From DSWT01 sp036845725 (GTDB lineage: Bacteria > Chloroflexota > Anaerolineae > B4-G1 > SLSP01): DNA of 64,000 bases. The notes under the pieces were generated by a model. It had not been told where the DNA came from and ran no database searches. It saw only the letters and a program-made list of their open reading frames with translations. How positions within the stretch are numbered: position 1 is the first letter of the stretch; the number at the start of each line of letters is the position of its first letter. Position numbers and translations under genes: made by a program. Shown one piece after another: positions 1 through 10,300 of this stretch. The stretch lies in NCBI GenBank assembly GCA_036845725.1, contig DAIUDK010000007.1, positions 7,377-71,376 of the forward strand, written 5' to 3'.

Positions 1-459
1 TTCAACGAGCCGGAGCGCTTCGATATGACCTACGTGGGCGAGGACGGCAACGAACACCGGCCCTACATGGTCCACCGGGCATTGTTGGGGTCCATCGAGC
101 GCTTCTTCGGCATCCTGGTGGAGCACTACGCGGGCGCGTTCCCGGTGTGGCTCGCGCCGGAGCAGGCGCGCGTCATCCCCATCGCCGACCGGCACATCGA
201 GTATGCCAAACAGGTAGAGGACGCGCTGCGCCAGGCCCACCTGCGCGTGAGCACGGATGTCTCCTCCTCGCGGATGAACGCCAAGATCCGCGAGGCGCAG
301 ATGCAGAAAGTGCCGTACATGTTGGTTATCGGGGATAAAGAAGTCGAGGCGGGCGCGGTCGCCGTGCGGCTGCGCAGCGGCAACGACCTGGGCGCGCTTC
401 CGGTGGCCGAGTTCATCGCGCACGCGGAGAAGGCCATCGCCGAGCACGTGCTGGAATAA
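1..459 (+). CDS. thrS: Threonyl-tRNA synthetase, C-terminal part (5' end outside window)
   Basis: The open frame runs in from the left edge, so only about 152 C-terminal residues are present. They cover the end of the class II catalytic core (motif 3 region, HRALLGSIERFFGILVEHYAG) and the anticodon-binding domain (PVWLAPEQARVIPIADRH, then SSRMNAKIREAQ, VPYMLVIGDKE, VAVRLRSG). These strings are hallmarks of bacterial ThrRS, which charges tRNA-Thr in the cytoplasm. The gene ends with TAA and is followed 20 bases later by a strong intrinsic terminator, so it closes its transcription unit. The family assignment is secure; editing and TGS domains cannot be judged. Confidence 0.96.
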   Translation, partial: FNEPERFDMTYVGEDGNEHRPYMVHRALLGSIERFFGILVEHYAGAFPVWLAPEQARVIPIADRHIEYAKQVEDALRQAHLRVSTDVSSSRMNAKIREAQMQKVPYMLVIGDKEVEAGAVAVRLRSGNDLGALPVAEFIAHAEKAIAEHVLE

Positions 460-478
460 AGGAAGTCACACCATGATG

Positions 479-515
479 AACCCCCCTTCTGAGAACGACT
501 TGGAAGGGGGGTTTT
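479..515 (+). terminator. Rho-independent terminator after thrS
   Basis: AACCCCCCTTC (479-489) pairs with GAAGGGGGGTT (503-513) over a 13-base loop and is followed by TTTTG. It lies just after the thrS stop codon. Confidence 0.9.
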
Positions 516-565
516 GTAATGCTATCCTCTCTTCCGTTCTTCTTCGTTTCATCCGTTGAGATGAT

Positions 566-593
566 TTGCTTCGCAATCTAACAGACCTATAAT
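566..593 (+). promoter_or_regulatory. Putative sigma-70 promoter of the M28 peptidase gene
   Basis: TTGCTT (566-571) and TATAAT (588-593) are separated by 16 bases, upstream of the start at 637. The same TTGCTT-16-TATAAT layout recurs before the histidine kinase gene. Confidence 0.6.
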
Positions 594-636
594 CGTAGCT
601 ATCCAATACCCAAAGTGCTCATTGAAAGGATAATCT

Positions 637-3600
637 ATGAGGATTAAAGCGATGCTGTGTGCCATTGTGCTTGGCCTGAGCGGCTTGCTCGGGTTTGTGG
701 CGGCGCCGAGCGCGGCGCAAATCCCACCGGCGTCCGCCCTGGTACGGATTGACCTCGCCGATGCCGCCGACCTTGCGCGCGTTGCGGCGCTCGATATCCC
801 CGTCTACGCGCATCTCACCACGCCGGGTGCCGATTATCTGCTGGCCATCCTCGTGCCCGACCAACAAAGGCAGATTGCGGCGCTCGGCCTGTCCTTGACT
901 ACCCTCGACCCCGATGCTACGGGCGCGTCCTACTACCTTCTCGAAAGTGACGGGGGCCGGAGCGGCGCGTCTGTCACTACTGCGGCTCCGCTCTTCGTCA
1001 TCTTGCACGACGACGGCCGGCACGCCGTGGGACGATTGCGCTCTGGCGTCACCATCGCCAGCCTGGATGCGCTGAAAGTGCGCGTCATACCGTTGCTCGA
1101 TCCTATCGTCCTTGTCGCGCCATTCACCGGCGCGATTCCCACCGATCCGTCCTATGACCCGCTCGTCGCCGACCTGCTCACCCGCGTCACCACGGAGACT
1201 GTCTACAGTCACGACGGTGGCCTGAGTGGCGAATGGGCGATCCAGATTGGTGGTGAACCTTATGTGCTCACCACCCGTTACACCTACAGCGGCGTTCCTA
1301 TTGCCAAGGCTACACAGTACGTCTACGAGCATCTGGAATCCCTCGGCTATACCGCGTACTATCACAACTACACACTATCGGGCAGCAGTCTGCGCAACGT
1401 CATTGGCGAGAAGCAAGGCCTGGTTCACCCCGAACAAATCGTGTTGCTCACCGCCCACCTGGACTCACGGGCTGCCACAACGTCTCACAATCCCGCTCCC
1501 GGCGCGGACGACAACGCTAGCGGTTCCACAGCGTTGCTTATCGCGGCGGATCTGCTCGCTTACCTAGACTTCGACTACACTATCCGTCTGGTCTTCTTCA
1601 CCGGCGAAGAACAAGGGATGTATGGCAGTCTCTACTACGCGAACGACGCCGCCGCTGCTGGCGAGGACATCCTCGGCGTGCTCAACCTCGACATGATTTC
1701 CTGGGATGCGAAAGGCGGTCCGGATATCGACCTGCACTCCAACACCCCTGCTATCAAGGATGATTCCGACGCGCTGGCCGAATTGGTCGCTGATGTCATC
1801 GACGTTTATGATCTCAACCTGATCCCACAAATCGTGGGGAACGGCGCTCGTTTCTCCGATCACTCGCGTTTTTGGGATTGCGGGTACGCCGCGATTATGG
1901 GCATCGAGGATTACTACAACGCCGCCGAAACCGCCGCTGAACCGCGCGACTGGAACACCAACTACCACACCGTCAACGACCGGCTCAGTACGCTCAACCT
2001 CACGTACTTCCGAGAGTACGTGCGCGCTGCAATCGCTGCGTTCGTCCATCTGGGCGGCCCGCTGCGCGAGATCAGTGGAACTGTCATGTCACAGGAGACG
2101 ATAATGCTCCCGCTGCCCGCGACGGTGACGGCGGTGGGGCAGCCCGGCGAATTCAGCGCTACGGCCTCCGTCTCCGGCGCTTACGCTCTGCAAGTGCCCG
2201 CCGGACACTACACCGTCACCGCCACGCTGACCGGCTACTATCCGCAGACCATCACCGACGTCGCCGTCTTGACGGGAACGGGCGTGCGGCTGGATTTCGC
2301 CCTCGTCCCCATGCCGCTGTTCACCGTCGAAGGCAACCTTACCGATGCGACGAACGACGAGCTGTTGAGCGCCACACTGCAAATCGACAACGGCCCACTC
2401 ATCCCCGCACCGGATGGCTACTACAGCGCCACGCTCTATCCCGGCAGCTACGTGCTGGCGGTCAGCGCCCCGTTCCATTGGCCCGTCACCCGTACCGTCG
2501 TCGTGGATCATAGCCAGCGCCAGGACTTTGCATTGGAACCGACGCCGTGTCTGCTCGTGGTAGACGACGATTTCGACAACGAGGGCAACGCCTACGACGA
2601 TCAGGCGTACTACACGCGGACGCTGGAGAGCCTGAACGTGAGCTACGATGTGTGGTCCGTGCCCGACGACGCCAATGGCCCGCCGCCGGACAGGCTGCGC
2701 CAGTATCGCGGCGTCATCTGGCTCACCGGCCGGGACTGGGATTACACGCTCACCGCGGCGGATCAGGCCGCGCTCACCGCTTACCTCGACGGCGGCGGGC
2801 GGCTCTTCGTCAGCGGGCAGGACATCGGGTGGGACATCGCCCGGACTGCTGCGCCGCCATTCTACCGCGATTACCTGCACGCCGGTTACTTGGCAGACGA
2901 CAGCGGTTCCCGTGAGTTAGCAGGGGCGAGCTTCCTCAGCGGTCTCACCGTGACCATCGAGGGGGGCGATGGGGCGAACAATCAGGCAGATCCCAGTGAA
3001 ATCACTGTGGTGGGGGATGGCGTGGGCATCTTCCATTACACTGACGACGGCAACTGGGCCGCCACCGCGTTTGCCAACGACACCTACCGTGTGGTCTACT
3101 TCGCCTTCGGTTTCGAGGGCATCAATACCGAAACCGACCGTCAGAAAGTGATGGCCTACGTGCTGAATTACCTGCAGCCTTGCGCGTTGCCTGTCCCGTA
3201 TGCCGTCGAACTTCAGGGGAACACGCTGCGCATTGGCCTCCCAGGGCAAACTGTGGCGCATACCGTGGATCTCGTCAATACCGGCATGCTGTCCGACGCC
3301 TATGACCTCACGCTTGGTCCCTTCGTCTGGACGACGACGTTGGGCTTGCCCTTCGGCACGGCGTTGCTACCCATCACGTGTACGCCGGTATTGGCATCGC
3401 TGGAACGCCTCCCGCTGGCACTGCACGTCACCATCCCGCTAACGGCGGCAATGCAGGATTTCGATGAAGTGGCGCTGACCGCGACCTCGGTGTATAGCCC
3501 GGCCAACTATGCTCTCACCATTCAGCGCACTGTCGCCGGCAGCGCGGTCTATCTGCCGTTGGTGCTGCGCAGTTACACTACTGCAACGACACCTTTTTAG
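637..3600 (+). CDS. Secreted M28-family zinc aminopeptidase with C-terminal beta domains
   Basis: 987 residues. A signal peptide (about 1-28, ending APSAAQ) indicates export. The M28 peptidase core lies at about 240-475, with zinc-ligand motifs AHLDS (His 274), GADDNASG (Asp 292), FFTGEEQG, NLDMISWD and YHTVNDR, so it probably removes amino acids from peptides outside the cell. Two carboxypeptidase-regulatory-like beta sandwiches follow (about 485-555 and 565-635), then a domain beginning LLVVDDDFDNEG of the kind seen in long Chloroflexi secreted proteins, and an NEW3-like beta region. The protein ends AVYLPLVLRSYTTATTPF; this YLPLVLR tail is shared in style with the beta-helix protein at 51297. 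It is monocistronic between its own promoter and terminator. Substrate unknown. Confidence 0.9.
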   Translation: MRIKAMLCAIVLGLSGLLGFVAAPSAAQIPPASALVRIDLADAADLARVAALDIPVYAHLTTPGADYLLAILVPDQQRQIAALGLSLTTLDPDATGASYYLLESDGGRSGASVTTAAPLFVILHDDGRHAVGRLRSGVTIASLDALKVRVIPLLDPIVLVAPFTGAIPTDPSYDPLVADLLTRVTTETVYSHDGGLSGEWAIQIGGEPYVLTTRYTYSGVPIAKATQYVYEHLESLGYTAYYHNYTLSGSSLRNVIGEKQGLVHPEQIVLLTAHLDSRAATTSHNPAPGADDNASGSTALLIAADLLAYLDFDYTIRLVFFTGEEQGMYGSLYYANDAAAAGEDILGVLNLDMISWDAKGGPDIDLHSNTPAIKDDSDALAELVADVIDVYDLNLIPQIVGNGARFSDHSRFWDCGYAAIMGIEDYYNAAETAAEPRDWNTNYHTVNDRLSTLNLTYFREYVRAAIAAFVHLGGPLREISGTVMSQETIMLPLPATVTAVGQPGEFSATASVSGAYALQVPAGHYTVTATLTGYYPQTITDVAVLTGTGVRLDFALVPMPLFTVEGNLTDATNDELLSATLQIDNGPLIPAPDGYYSATLYPGSYVLAVSAPFHWPVTRTVVVDHSQRQDFALEPTPCLLVVDDDFDNEGNAYDDQAYYTRTLESLNVSYDVWSVPDDANGPPPDRLRQYRGVIWLTGRDWDYTLTAADQAALTAYLDGGGRLFVSGQDIGWDIARTAAPPFYRDYLHAGYLADDSGSRELAGASFLSGLTVTIEGGDGANNQADPSEITVVGDGVGIFHYTDDGNWAATAFANDTYRVVYFAFGFEGINTETDRQKVMAYVLNYLQPCALPVPYAVELQGNTLRIGLPGQTVAHTVDLVNTGMLSDAYDLTLGPFVWTTTLGLPFGTALLPITCTPVLASLERLPLALHVTIPLTAAMQDFDEVALTATSVYSPANYALTIQRTVAGSAVYLPLVLRSYTTATTPF

Positions 3601-3654
3601 TTTCCTGAGCGGTTTATCGTATCTGTCGTTATTGCAGGTACTGCGAAATCGCCA

Positions 3655-3706
3655 GGGGTGTTTATTGTTTGCGGGCATCGCTTGCAGACGACAAACACCC
3701 CTTTCT
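3655..3706 (+). terminator. Putative intrinsic terminator after the M28 peptidase gene
   Basis: GGGGTGTTT (3655-3663) pairs with AAACACCCC (3693-3701), followed by TTTCTTT. The loop is long (29 bases) with some internal pairing. The rest of the 3601-3859 gap holds a promoter and no gene. Confidence 0.65.
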
Positions 3707-3737
3707 TTGCGGCTTTAGCGATGTAGTCTATGTTAAC

Positions 3738-3765
3738 TTGCTTCAAACCATTTACGGGCTATAAT
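3738..3765 (+). promoter_or_regulatory. Putative sigma-70 promoter of the histidine kinase gene
   Basis: TTGCTT (3738-3743), a 16-base spacer and a perfect TATAAT (3760-3765), about 95 bases before the start codon. Confidence 0.6.
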
Positions 3766-3859
3766 CAAAGTGTAAAGTTGGGGGTTTGTGGGAAACAATA
3801 AACTTGGATGTGGGCGATTGCGTGCCACACATGTGCTTGTGGATATATAGAGGATAAGT

Positions 3860-5791
3860 ATGAGTTCGCCGCAAATATTGGTTTTCAGCGAAGAAGCCAC
3901 AGTCTACCAGGAATTGGTGCAGCTATTGCCCGTCGAGATTGAAGCGCTGCATCTTGCCACGCTGCCAGCGCTGCGGGCTATGCTGCCCGGCCCTGAGGCT
4001 ACAGTTATCCTGTTGTGCCTTTCCACCATTAATGAGACAGAGGCGCTTTCCCTGGTCGATGAGCAAGCTGCCGATGCGTCACTCGTAGTCGTCGCCTCAG
4101 CAGCGCCAACGATTACGCAGTTCAATGCCCTACTAGAACACAACGTGCAGGCCCTGCTTGCGTACCCGTTCCAGGCGGAGCAGGTGCGCGAGACGCTTGT
4201 CCGCGCGCTGGAGCGCGTGCAACGCCAGGCTTCGCAAAGTTACCTCAAAGACAGTCTGGCCCGCGTCAATCGGCAGCTCAACCAGCGTCTGCAAGAGATA
4301 AACGCTATCTACACCGTCGGTAAGTCGGTCACATCCTCGCTCGATGTGGAAGAAATCCTGACGCGTATCGTCGAAGCTTCGGTCAACCTCACGCAGGCTG
4401 AACAGGGCTTTATCCTTTTGAAGGAAGACGGCAAGCTCTACTTACGCGCGTCAAAGAATATGAACGCGGAGTTGGCACAGCGTTTCTGTGTGGAAGCCTC
4501 TGACCCTATCGCCTGGCAGGTGATTCGTTCGGGCCGCCCGACAATGTTGCAGCGCAGCACCAAGATCGCTACCGGTTATCTGGTACGCGCCTTGCTTTAT
4601 GTTCCCATTCAGTTTCCGGGATGCGGTACGGTAGGCGTTCTGAGCGTAGTCAATCTGGAGCGCGACCAGGCTTTTACCGAGAATCAAGTCTTTACGCTCT
4701 CGGCTATTGCTGATTTCGCCGCCATTGCCCTGGAAAATGCGCAGCTCTTCGCCGCCGTGGAGGCTGAACGCTCGCGTTTGAGTGCGATTCTGGAGCATGC
4801 TGCCGAGGCGGTCCTCGTCACAGATATGGATGACTGTCTATGGCTGTGGAGCGATAGCGCGGCGGAGAATTTTGACATCAAACCCGACGCTCAGGGTCAA
4901 AGGGTCGTGGATTACATCGAAAATATCGGCGTGCGCGAGCTGTTTGCGCGGCTCACCACAGATCAAACGCTCGTCCATAACGAGATCGATCTAGAGAATG
5001 GTCGGGTCTTCAACGCGCAGTTGAGTTCAATCGATCATATCGGCCGGGTGGTGGTAATGCAAGACATCACTCACCTAAAGGAGTTGGACCGGCTCAAGTC
5101 AGAGTTTGTCTCGACTGTCTCCCACGATTTACGCACGCCGCTCACCACTATCCAGGGCTACGTCGAGCTTTTGGAACGGGCCGGGCCGCTCAACGAGTTA
5201 CAGCAGGACTTCATCAGTAAGGCGCTGCATAGTTTGGAGCACATCACGGCCTTAATCAGCGATTTGCTGGACATCGGTCGTATCGAGGCCGGATACGACC
5301 TGGACATGTGTCCTTTCCGCATCAACGACGTCATCCAGCAATCGTTAGATGTACACGCGGTGCTTGTCGAGCAGGCTGAACTGCATTCCGTGACCAACAT
5401 CCCTGATGAGCCGTTGTGGATTCACGGCAATGTGCGCCGGATCCGCCAGGTGTTGGATAACCTGATCGGCAACGCAATCAAATACAATCGTCCTGGAGGC
5501 ACAGTTAAGGTGACCGCCGAGCCGGGCGCCGACTACGTCATCGTCAGCATTGAAGACCAGGGTGTCGGTATCCCGTTGGAAGAGCAGCCCAAACTGTTCG
5601 AGCGTTTCTATCGCGTGCGCACTCCCGAAGTCGAAGATATTCGCGGTACCGGCCTAGGACTTTCCATTGTGAAGTCCATTATCGAAAAGCATAAGGGGCG
5701 CGTTTGGGTACGCAGTTATCCGGGGAAGGGAAGTACGTTTGCCTTTATCCTCACGCTATGCCCGCCCCCTGCCGAAGATGCAGATGTTTAG
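3860..5791 (+). CDS. Sensor histidine kinase: pseudo-receiver, GAF, PAS-like, HisKA, HATPase_c
   Basis: 643 residues, no clear membrane segment, so probably cytoplasmic. Residues 1-120 have the alternation of a response-regulator receiver but lack the usual acidic pocket, so I call it a pseudo-receiver. A GAF domain follows (about 145-300, from NAIYTVGKSVTSSLDVEEIL), then a PAS-like segment (about 305-405). The HisKA box FVSTVSHDLRTPLTTIQGY carries phosphoacceptor His 422. The HATPase domain shows an N box (QVLDNLIGNAIKYN), a G1 box (EDQGVGIP) and a G2 box (GTGLGLSIVKSII), so the kinase should be active. The start has an AGGATAAG ribosome site. No response regulator gene is adjacent, so the partner and signal are unknown. 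Confidence 0.93.
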   Translation: MSSPQILVFSEEATVYQELVQLLPVEIEALHLATLPALRAMLPGPEATVILLCLSTINETEALSLVDEQAADASLVVVASAAPTITQFNALLEHNVQALLAYPFQAEQVRETLVRALERVQRQASQSYLKDSLARVNRQLNQRLQEINAIYTVGKSVTSSLDVEEILTRIVEASVNLTQAEQGFILLKEDGKLYLRASKNMNAELAQRFCVEASDPIAWQVIRSGRPTMLQRSTKIATGYLVRALLYVPIQFPGCGTVGVLSVVNLERDQAFTENQVFTLSAIADFAAIALENAQLFAAVEAERSRLSAILEHAAEAVLVTDMDDCLWLWSDSAAENFDIKPDAQGQRVVDYIENIGVRELFARLTTDQTLVHNEIDLENGRVFNAQLSSIDHIGRVVVMQDITHLKELDRLKSEFVSTVSHDLRTPLTTIQGYVELLERAGPLNELQQDFISKALHSLEHITALISDLLDIGRIEAGYDLDMCPFRINDVIQQSLDVHAVLVEQAELHSVTNIPDEPLWIHGNVRRIRQVLDNLIGNAIKYNRPGGTVKVTAEPGADYVIVSIEDQGVGIPLEEQPKLFERFYRVRTPEVEDIRGTGLGLSIVKSIIEKHKGRVWVRSYPGKGSTFAFILTLCPPPAEDADV

Positions 5792-5804
5792 GTCTATTCT
5801 TGCC

Positions 5805-5879
5805 ATGAATACACAAAGAGACAGGGTTTTATGCGTTTTCTCTGTGGTTTCGTGCCTTAGTGGTTTATTATTGGAGTCA
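5805..5879 (+). repeat. Intergenic repeat of the 'CTCTGTGGTTTCGTGCCTTAG' kind
   Basis: The gap between the kinase and der holds CACAAAGAGACAGGG and, further on, TTCTCTGTGGTTTCG and TGCCTTAGTGGTT. Such phrases, spaced in steps of seven, are familiar as dispersed intergenic repeats in several phyla; a related phrase (ATCTGTGCGATCCGTGGTC) lies near 22280. No gene is seen. Confidence 0.4.
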
Positions 5880-5884
5880 ATTTG

Positions 5885-7294
5885 ATGCCAAAACCTTTGG
5901 TCGCTATCGTGGGACGCCCCAACGTGGGGAAGTCTACCTTTTTTAACCGCGTAGTCGGCGAGCGTCGGGCTGTAATCAGTGATATTCCCGGCACCACCCG
6001 CGACCGCATCTTTGCCACGGCAGAATGGAACGGCTATTCCTTTCTCCTCGTCGACACCGGCGGTATCGAGATTCTGCCCCCCAACGTCGGAAAGGGCCTG
6101 CGTCCGATCCCGCAGGCGCCGCTTTCGGAGGATTCTGTTCCCTATATCTCTCTCATTCGTGCACAGGCCGAGGCTGCTATCCATGAGGCCGACCTGATCC
6201 TCTTCCTCACCGATGCGCAGACCGGGCTGACCGGCGCGGACCATGAGATCGCCGATCTGTTGCGCCGTGCCGAAAAACCCGTTTTGCTCGTCGCCAACAA
6301 GGCTGACAGCGAATCCCGCGAGTTACAGGCCTTGGAATTTTATGAACTGGGCATGGGCGAAGTATACACCACCTCCTCTATCCACGGTTCCGGCGTGGCC
6401 GATTTGTTGGACGTGGTTGTGGATTTGCTGCCGTCACAGTCGCCGGGGCTGGAGGACGACGAAGCCGTGCGCATCGCCATCCTCGGGCGGCCCAACGTGG
6501 GCAAGTCGTCGCTGCTGAACAAGTTACTGGGGCAGGAACGCGCCATTGTCAGCCCCGTCGCCGGGACGACGCGTGATGCACTGGACACCGAAATGGAATG
6601 GGAAGGACAGAAGATTGTCCTCATCGACACAGCTGGTATCCGGCGGCGCGGGAAAATCGAGCCGGGCGTGGAAAAATACAGCGTCCTGCGTGCCGCACGG
6701 GCGCTGGCGCGCACCGATGTCGCGCTGTTGTTGATCGACGCGACTGAGGGCATTACTGCGCAGGACACCCACGTTGCCGGGATGATTGCTGAAGAAGGAG
6801 TCAGCGTCGTCGTCGTGGTCAACAAATGGGATGCGGTCGATGCGGAAACACGGGCCAACCGCCAGCAATTCGAGGACGAAGTGCGTGAGGGCCTGAAGTT
6901 CCTCAGCTACGTGCCATTGCTCTTTATTTCGGCACTGACCGGCCTGCACGTGAACCAGGTGATCCCGGCAGTGCTCGACATCGTGGACGCGCGCTACCAA
7001 CGGCTGCCTTCCGGCCCGCTCAACGACCTCATCCGCGAGGCGATGGCGGCGCACCCGCCACCCAGCAGACGCGGCAAGCGTCTGCATGTCCATTACGTTA
7101 CGCAGCCGGAGGTCGCCCCACCAACCTTTATCTTCTTCGTCAACGACCCGGAATTGCTGCATTTTTCCTACCAGCGATTTCTGGAGAACTGTATCCGTGA
7201 GGTTTATCCTTTTCCGGGCACGCCGATCCGTATGACTTTTCTTCGTCACCGCGCGAGAAGCGGCACACGGACCAAACTCAAAGAGGGAAAGTAG
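5885..7294 (+). CDS. der: Ribosome-assembly GTPase Der (EngA)
   Basis: 469 residues with the diagnostic pair of tandem GTPase domains and a C-terminal KH-like domain. The first domain has GRPNVGKST (10-18) and DTGG; the second has GRPNVGKSS, DTAG and NKWD. Der acts in late 50S ribosomal subunit maturation. Between the DTGG of domain 1 and its next helix there is an extra stretch (LPPNVGKGLRPIPQAPLSED) that makes this loop longer than in typical Der proteins. The ATG at 5885 is preferred over the TTG three bases earlier because GGAG at 5873-5876 is then spaced 8 bases. It stands between the kinase and the CHAT gene without an evident operon partner. Confidence 0.97.
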   Translation: MPKPLVAIVGRPNVGKSTFFNRVVGERRAVISDIPGTTRDRIFATAEWNGYSFLLVDTGGIEILPPNVGKGLRPIPQAPLSEDSVPYISLIRAQAEAAIHEADLILFLTDAQTGLTGADHEIADLLRRAEKPVLLVANKADSESRELQALEFYELGMGEVYTTSSIHGSGVADLLDVVVDLLPSQSPGLEDDEAVRIAILGRPNVGKSSLLNKLLGQERAIVSPVAGTTRDALDTEMEWEGQKIVLIDTAGIRRRGKIEPGVEKYSVLRAARALARTDVALLLIDATEGITAQDTHVAGMIAEEGVSVVVVVNKWDAVDAETRANRQQFEDEVREGLKFLSYVPLLFISALTGLHVNQVIPAVLDIVDARYQRLPSGPLNDLIREAMAAHPPPSRRGKRLHVHYVTQPEVAPPTFIFFVNDPELLHFSYQRFLENCIREVYPFPGTPIRMTFLRHRARSGTRTKLKEGK

Positions 7295-7348
7295 ACATTC
7301 GCAGCGGGTTTTCTAACTTGTAATCGTTCTTATAAGGAGGCATACCGC

Positions 7349-10300
7349 GTGTCCCCGGCATACCCACAATTACGCGTTGAAATTCGTAAGTTGGGGAATA
7401 AGTTCTTCGCCATTACCAAACAGGATAATGGACGGGAGATCTTTACCAACGAATTTCAACACGACCCCACCGGAACGACACACCTGGGGCCGTTGTGGTT
7501 GCTGGAACGCGGGGTGCTGCCCCCTGACGAGCGCCGCGCGAGCGGTAGCAAAAGCGGAGACGAACAAGCTGCCCTGTACGGTCAGCGCCTGTATGGCTAC
7601 CTCTTTGACAAGGGCAAAAAACTGCACGCCTTCTTGAAGGCCAACCCTGAGTACCGGCAGTCCCACCTTGTCCTGTCGCTCCATTCGGATGTGGCATCAT
7701 TGTGGCGCTTGCCGTGGGAATATCTCCACGACGGCGAGAAGTTCGTCTGCCTGGATGGCGAGATGCACCTCAGCCGCCTGCCGGAAGATCTGCTTGACCT
7801 TTCCCCACGCGCAACGCCGTCACCGTTGCGCGTGTTGTTTGTTATCGCTGCGCCCGACGATCAAAAGGCCCTGGACGTCGAACGTGAGTTGACCGTGATG
7901 CAGGATGCGCTCGAAGGTCACGTTCGCGCAGGAAACCTGGTGATAGACGTGCTGGACGAGGCAACGCTCCCCGCGTTGCAAAGCGCTTGCAGCTGGCAGA
8001 GTCAAAGAGGCACTCCCTGGCACGTCATCCACTATATCGGCCACGGTACGTACATTCATAAACAGCAGCGTGGTTTTCTCTGCTTCGAAAGACCGAACGG
8101 AGAAACTGACCTGCTCGAGGCGCTGCACCTCAGGCCCATTCTGGACAATACGCCGCCCCATTTGTGGGTGATTTCGGCGTGCCAGAGCGCGCAAATCGGT
8201 GTGTTGGACGCCTTCGATAACGTCGCCACTGGTCTGTTGCAATTTGGCGCGCCGGCCGTGCTCACCGTGCCTACCAGCCTCACCGACGACTCGGTTATCG
8301 AACTGGCGCATACCTTCTACGGCCATCTGGCTGCCGGTCAGTGCCCCATCGAGAGCCTCTACCACGCGCGGCTGGCTCTCAGCCAACTTGACGTTGACCG
8401 TCCCATTGAGCGTCGCCGCTTCGATTGGGGCGTCCCGGCGCTTTACCAGCGCGCGCAAGTCATGCAGTTGGTGGATCAAGATCTGCAGGAGGAAGCAGTC
8501 GCTGACACAGCCCCAGCAGCGTCGCTCGTGCGCAATGTCGCCGGTCTGACGCTTCCTAACTATTTTGTGGATCGCCAACAGGCCCTGCACACGTTGCGCT
8601 GCGCGTATCAGGACGGAACCAAGGGAACTGTGCGTGCCCTGTACGTCTGGGGCAGTTCCGGGTGTGGGAAGAGCGCATTGGTCGCCCAAAGCATCCTCTA
8701 TTCCGGCGTCAGCGCGGAAGACGTGCTCGTCATCGACTGCCGGGAACTGCTCGAGCCGATTGCCGCGTTGGGGAAGATCGCCGACTTCTGGCGTAGACGG
8801 CAGTGTCCGGAGGCGGCAACACTGCTGCTCGACAATCGCCGCGATCCTGCCGAGCGCGCGCACATGGCGGCCCAGTCGTTGAGTGCGTCCCCGCACCTCC
8901 TCGTCTTTGACGACCTGGATGTCTGGTTTCAAGCACCCACCGCCGATTCCGGCACGACGCCCAGTGTCATCGCTGACAAGACATTGGCGGCGGTCATGCG
9001 TGGGCTTTTGTTCACCCGTGGCGCGATCATGTACGTGTTCGCCGCGCGGCAGCGTTGGGCCGATGTCAATGCACTACCCGCCGACTACAAGCGTGAGATT
9101 CACCTCGATGCGCTGACCCAACGGTACGCCGTCCTGCTGATGGATGCGCTGCCCCACCTCGGTCAGGCGTCGTTAGCTGCCAAAACGGACATCTACCGGC
9201 TTGTGGGAGGACATCCGCAAACGTTGCGCCTCCTCGATGGCTGGCTCGCTGCTGGGCACGAACTGCAAACGCTGTTCGACAACCCTACTATGCAGCCACA
9301 GACCGCCGAGGCGTGGCAGCACTACTTCCTGGATGCGATTGTACGCGGGCTTGATCCCGGCGAGGACGATGCTCTGACCACCCTCACAGTGTTTAATGTC
9401 CCCTTTGGTGCCGGATTGCTCACCAAACTCACGCGCATCACCGAGAAATACGCCGCCCCTTTGCTGGAACGCTGGGAAAAGCTGGCCCTCTTACAGTCTC
9501 ACCATATCCAACGTGGCGAACGTATGTATACCTTACATCCCATTGTGCGCCGCCACATTCTGGGTCGCGTGCAAGAAGACGAGGAACGTGCGGCCCTGCA
9601 CGCGCGCATGGCTGCCTATCACGCTGCTCCTTTTATGGATGAGGCACGCCGTCGTGTTGTTGCCCGCAATATGAGTTCATGGCCTCCGGAACGTGTCGCG
9701 TGGCTCGCCCGCGACAGCAACGGTATCCTCGGCATGTGGGTGCGCCAGACGCAGGATCCCGAAGACGCCCAGCGCACTATGGACGAGGCTCTGGCCTGGC
9801 AACATCACCTGTTCAGAGCGGGAGACGTTGAAGCCGCCGCCCACATTATTCGCACCATTGTGCCGGTGCTCAACCGCTGGGGACAATACGATCTGTCTGA
9901 GGTCCTCTTGCAGCGCAGTATCTCCGTGAATGCAGGACCGGAGCGCGGTCCTATCATGGACGATTTAGCGACGTTGTATCTGGATCGCGGTCATCTTACT
10001 GAGGCGTTGAAGGTGTACGAGGAAGTCTACCAGATGTTCGCCGCGCAGGGGGCCAGGGAACAAATGGCCCATATCCTGCGCCGTATTGCCCGCGCGCACC
10101 AGCAGTTGGGCAACTCCCGCGAGGCAATCGAGACGTATGAGGCTGCGCTTCAAATCATGCGCGAAACCGGGGACGAAAACGGGCAAAGCACCTGCCTGTA
10201 CCAGCTTTCCACCATCCACCGTCAGTTAGGTGATTACCAACGTGCGCTTGCGTGCAGTCAGGCGACAACACAGTTACAAAACAAGCTCGGCAATCTGGCC

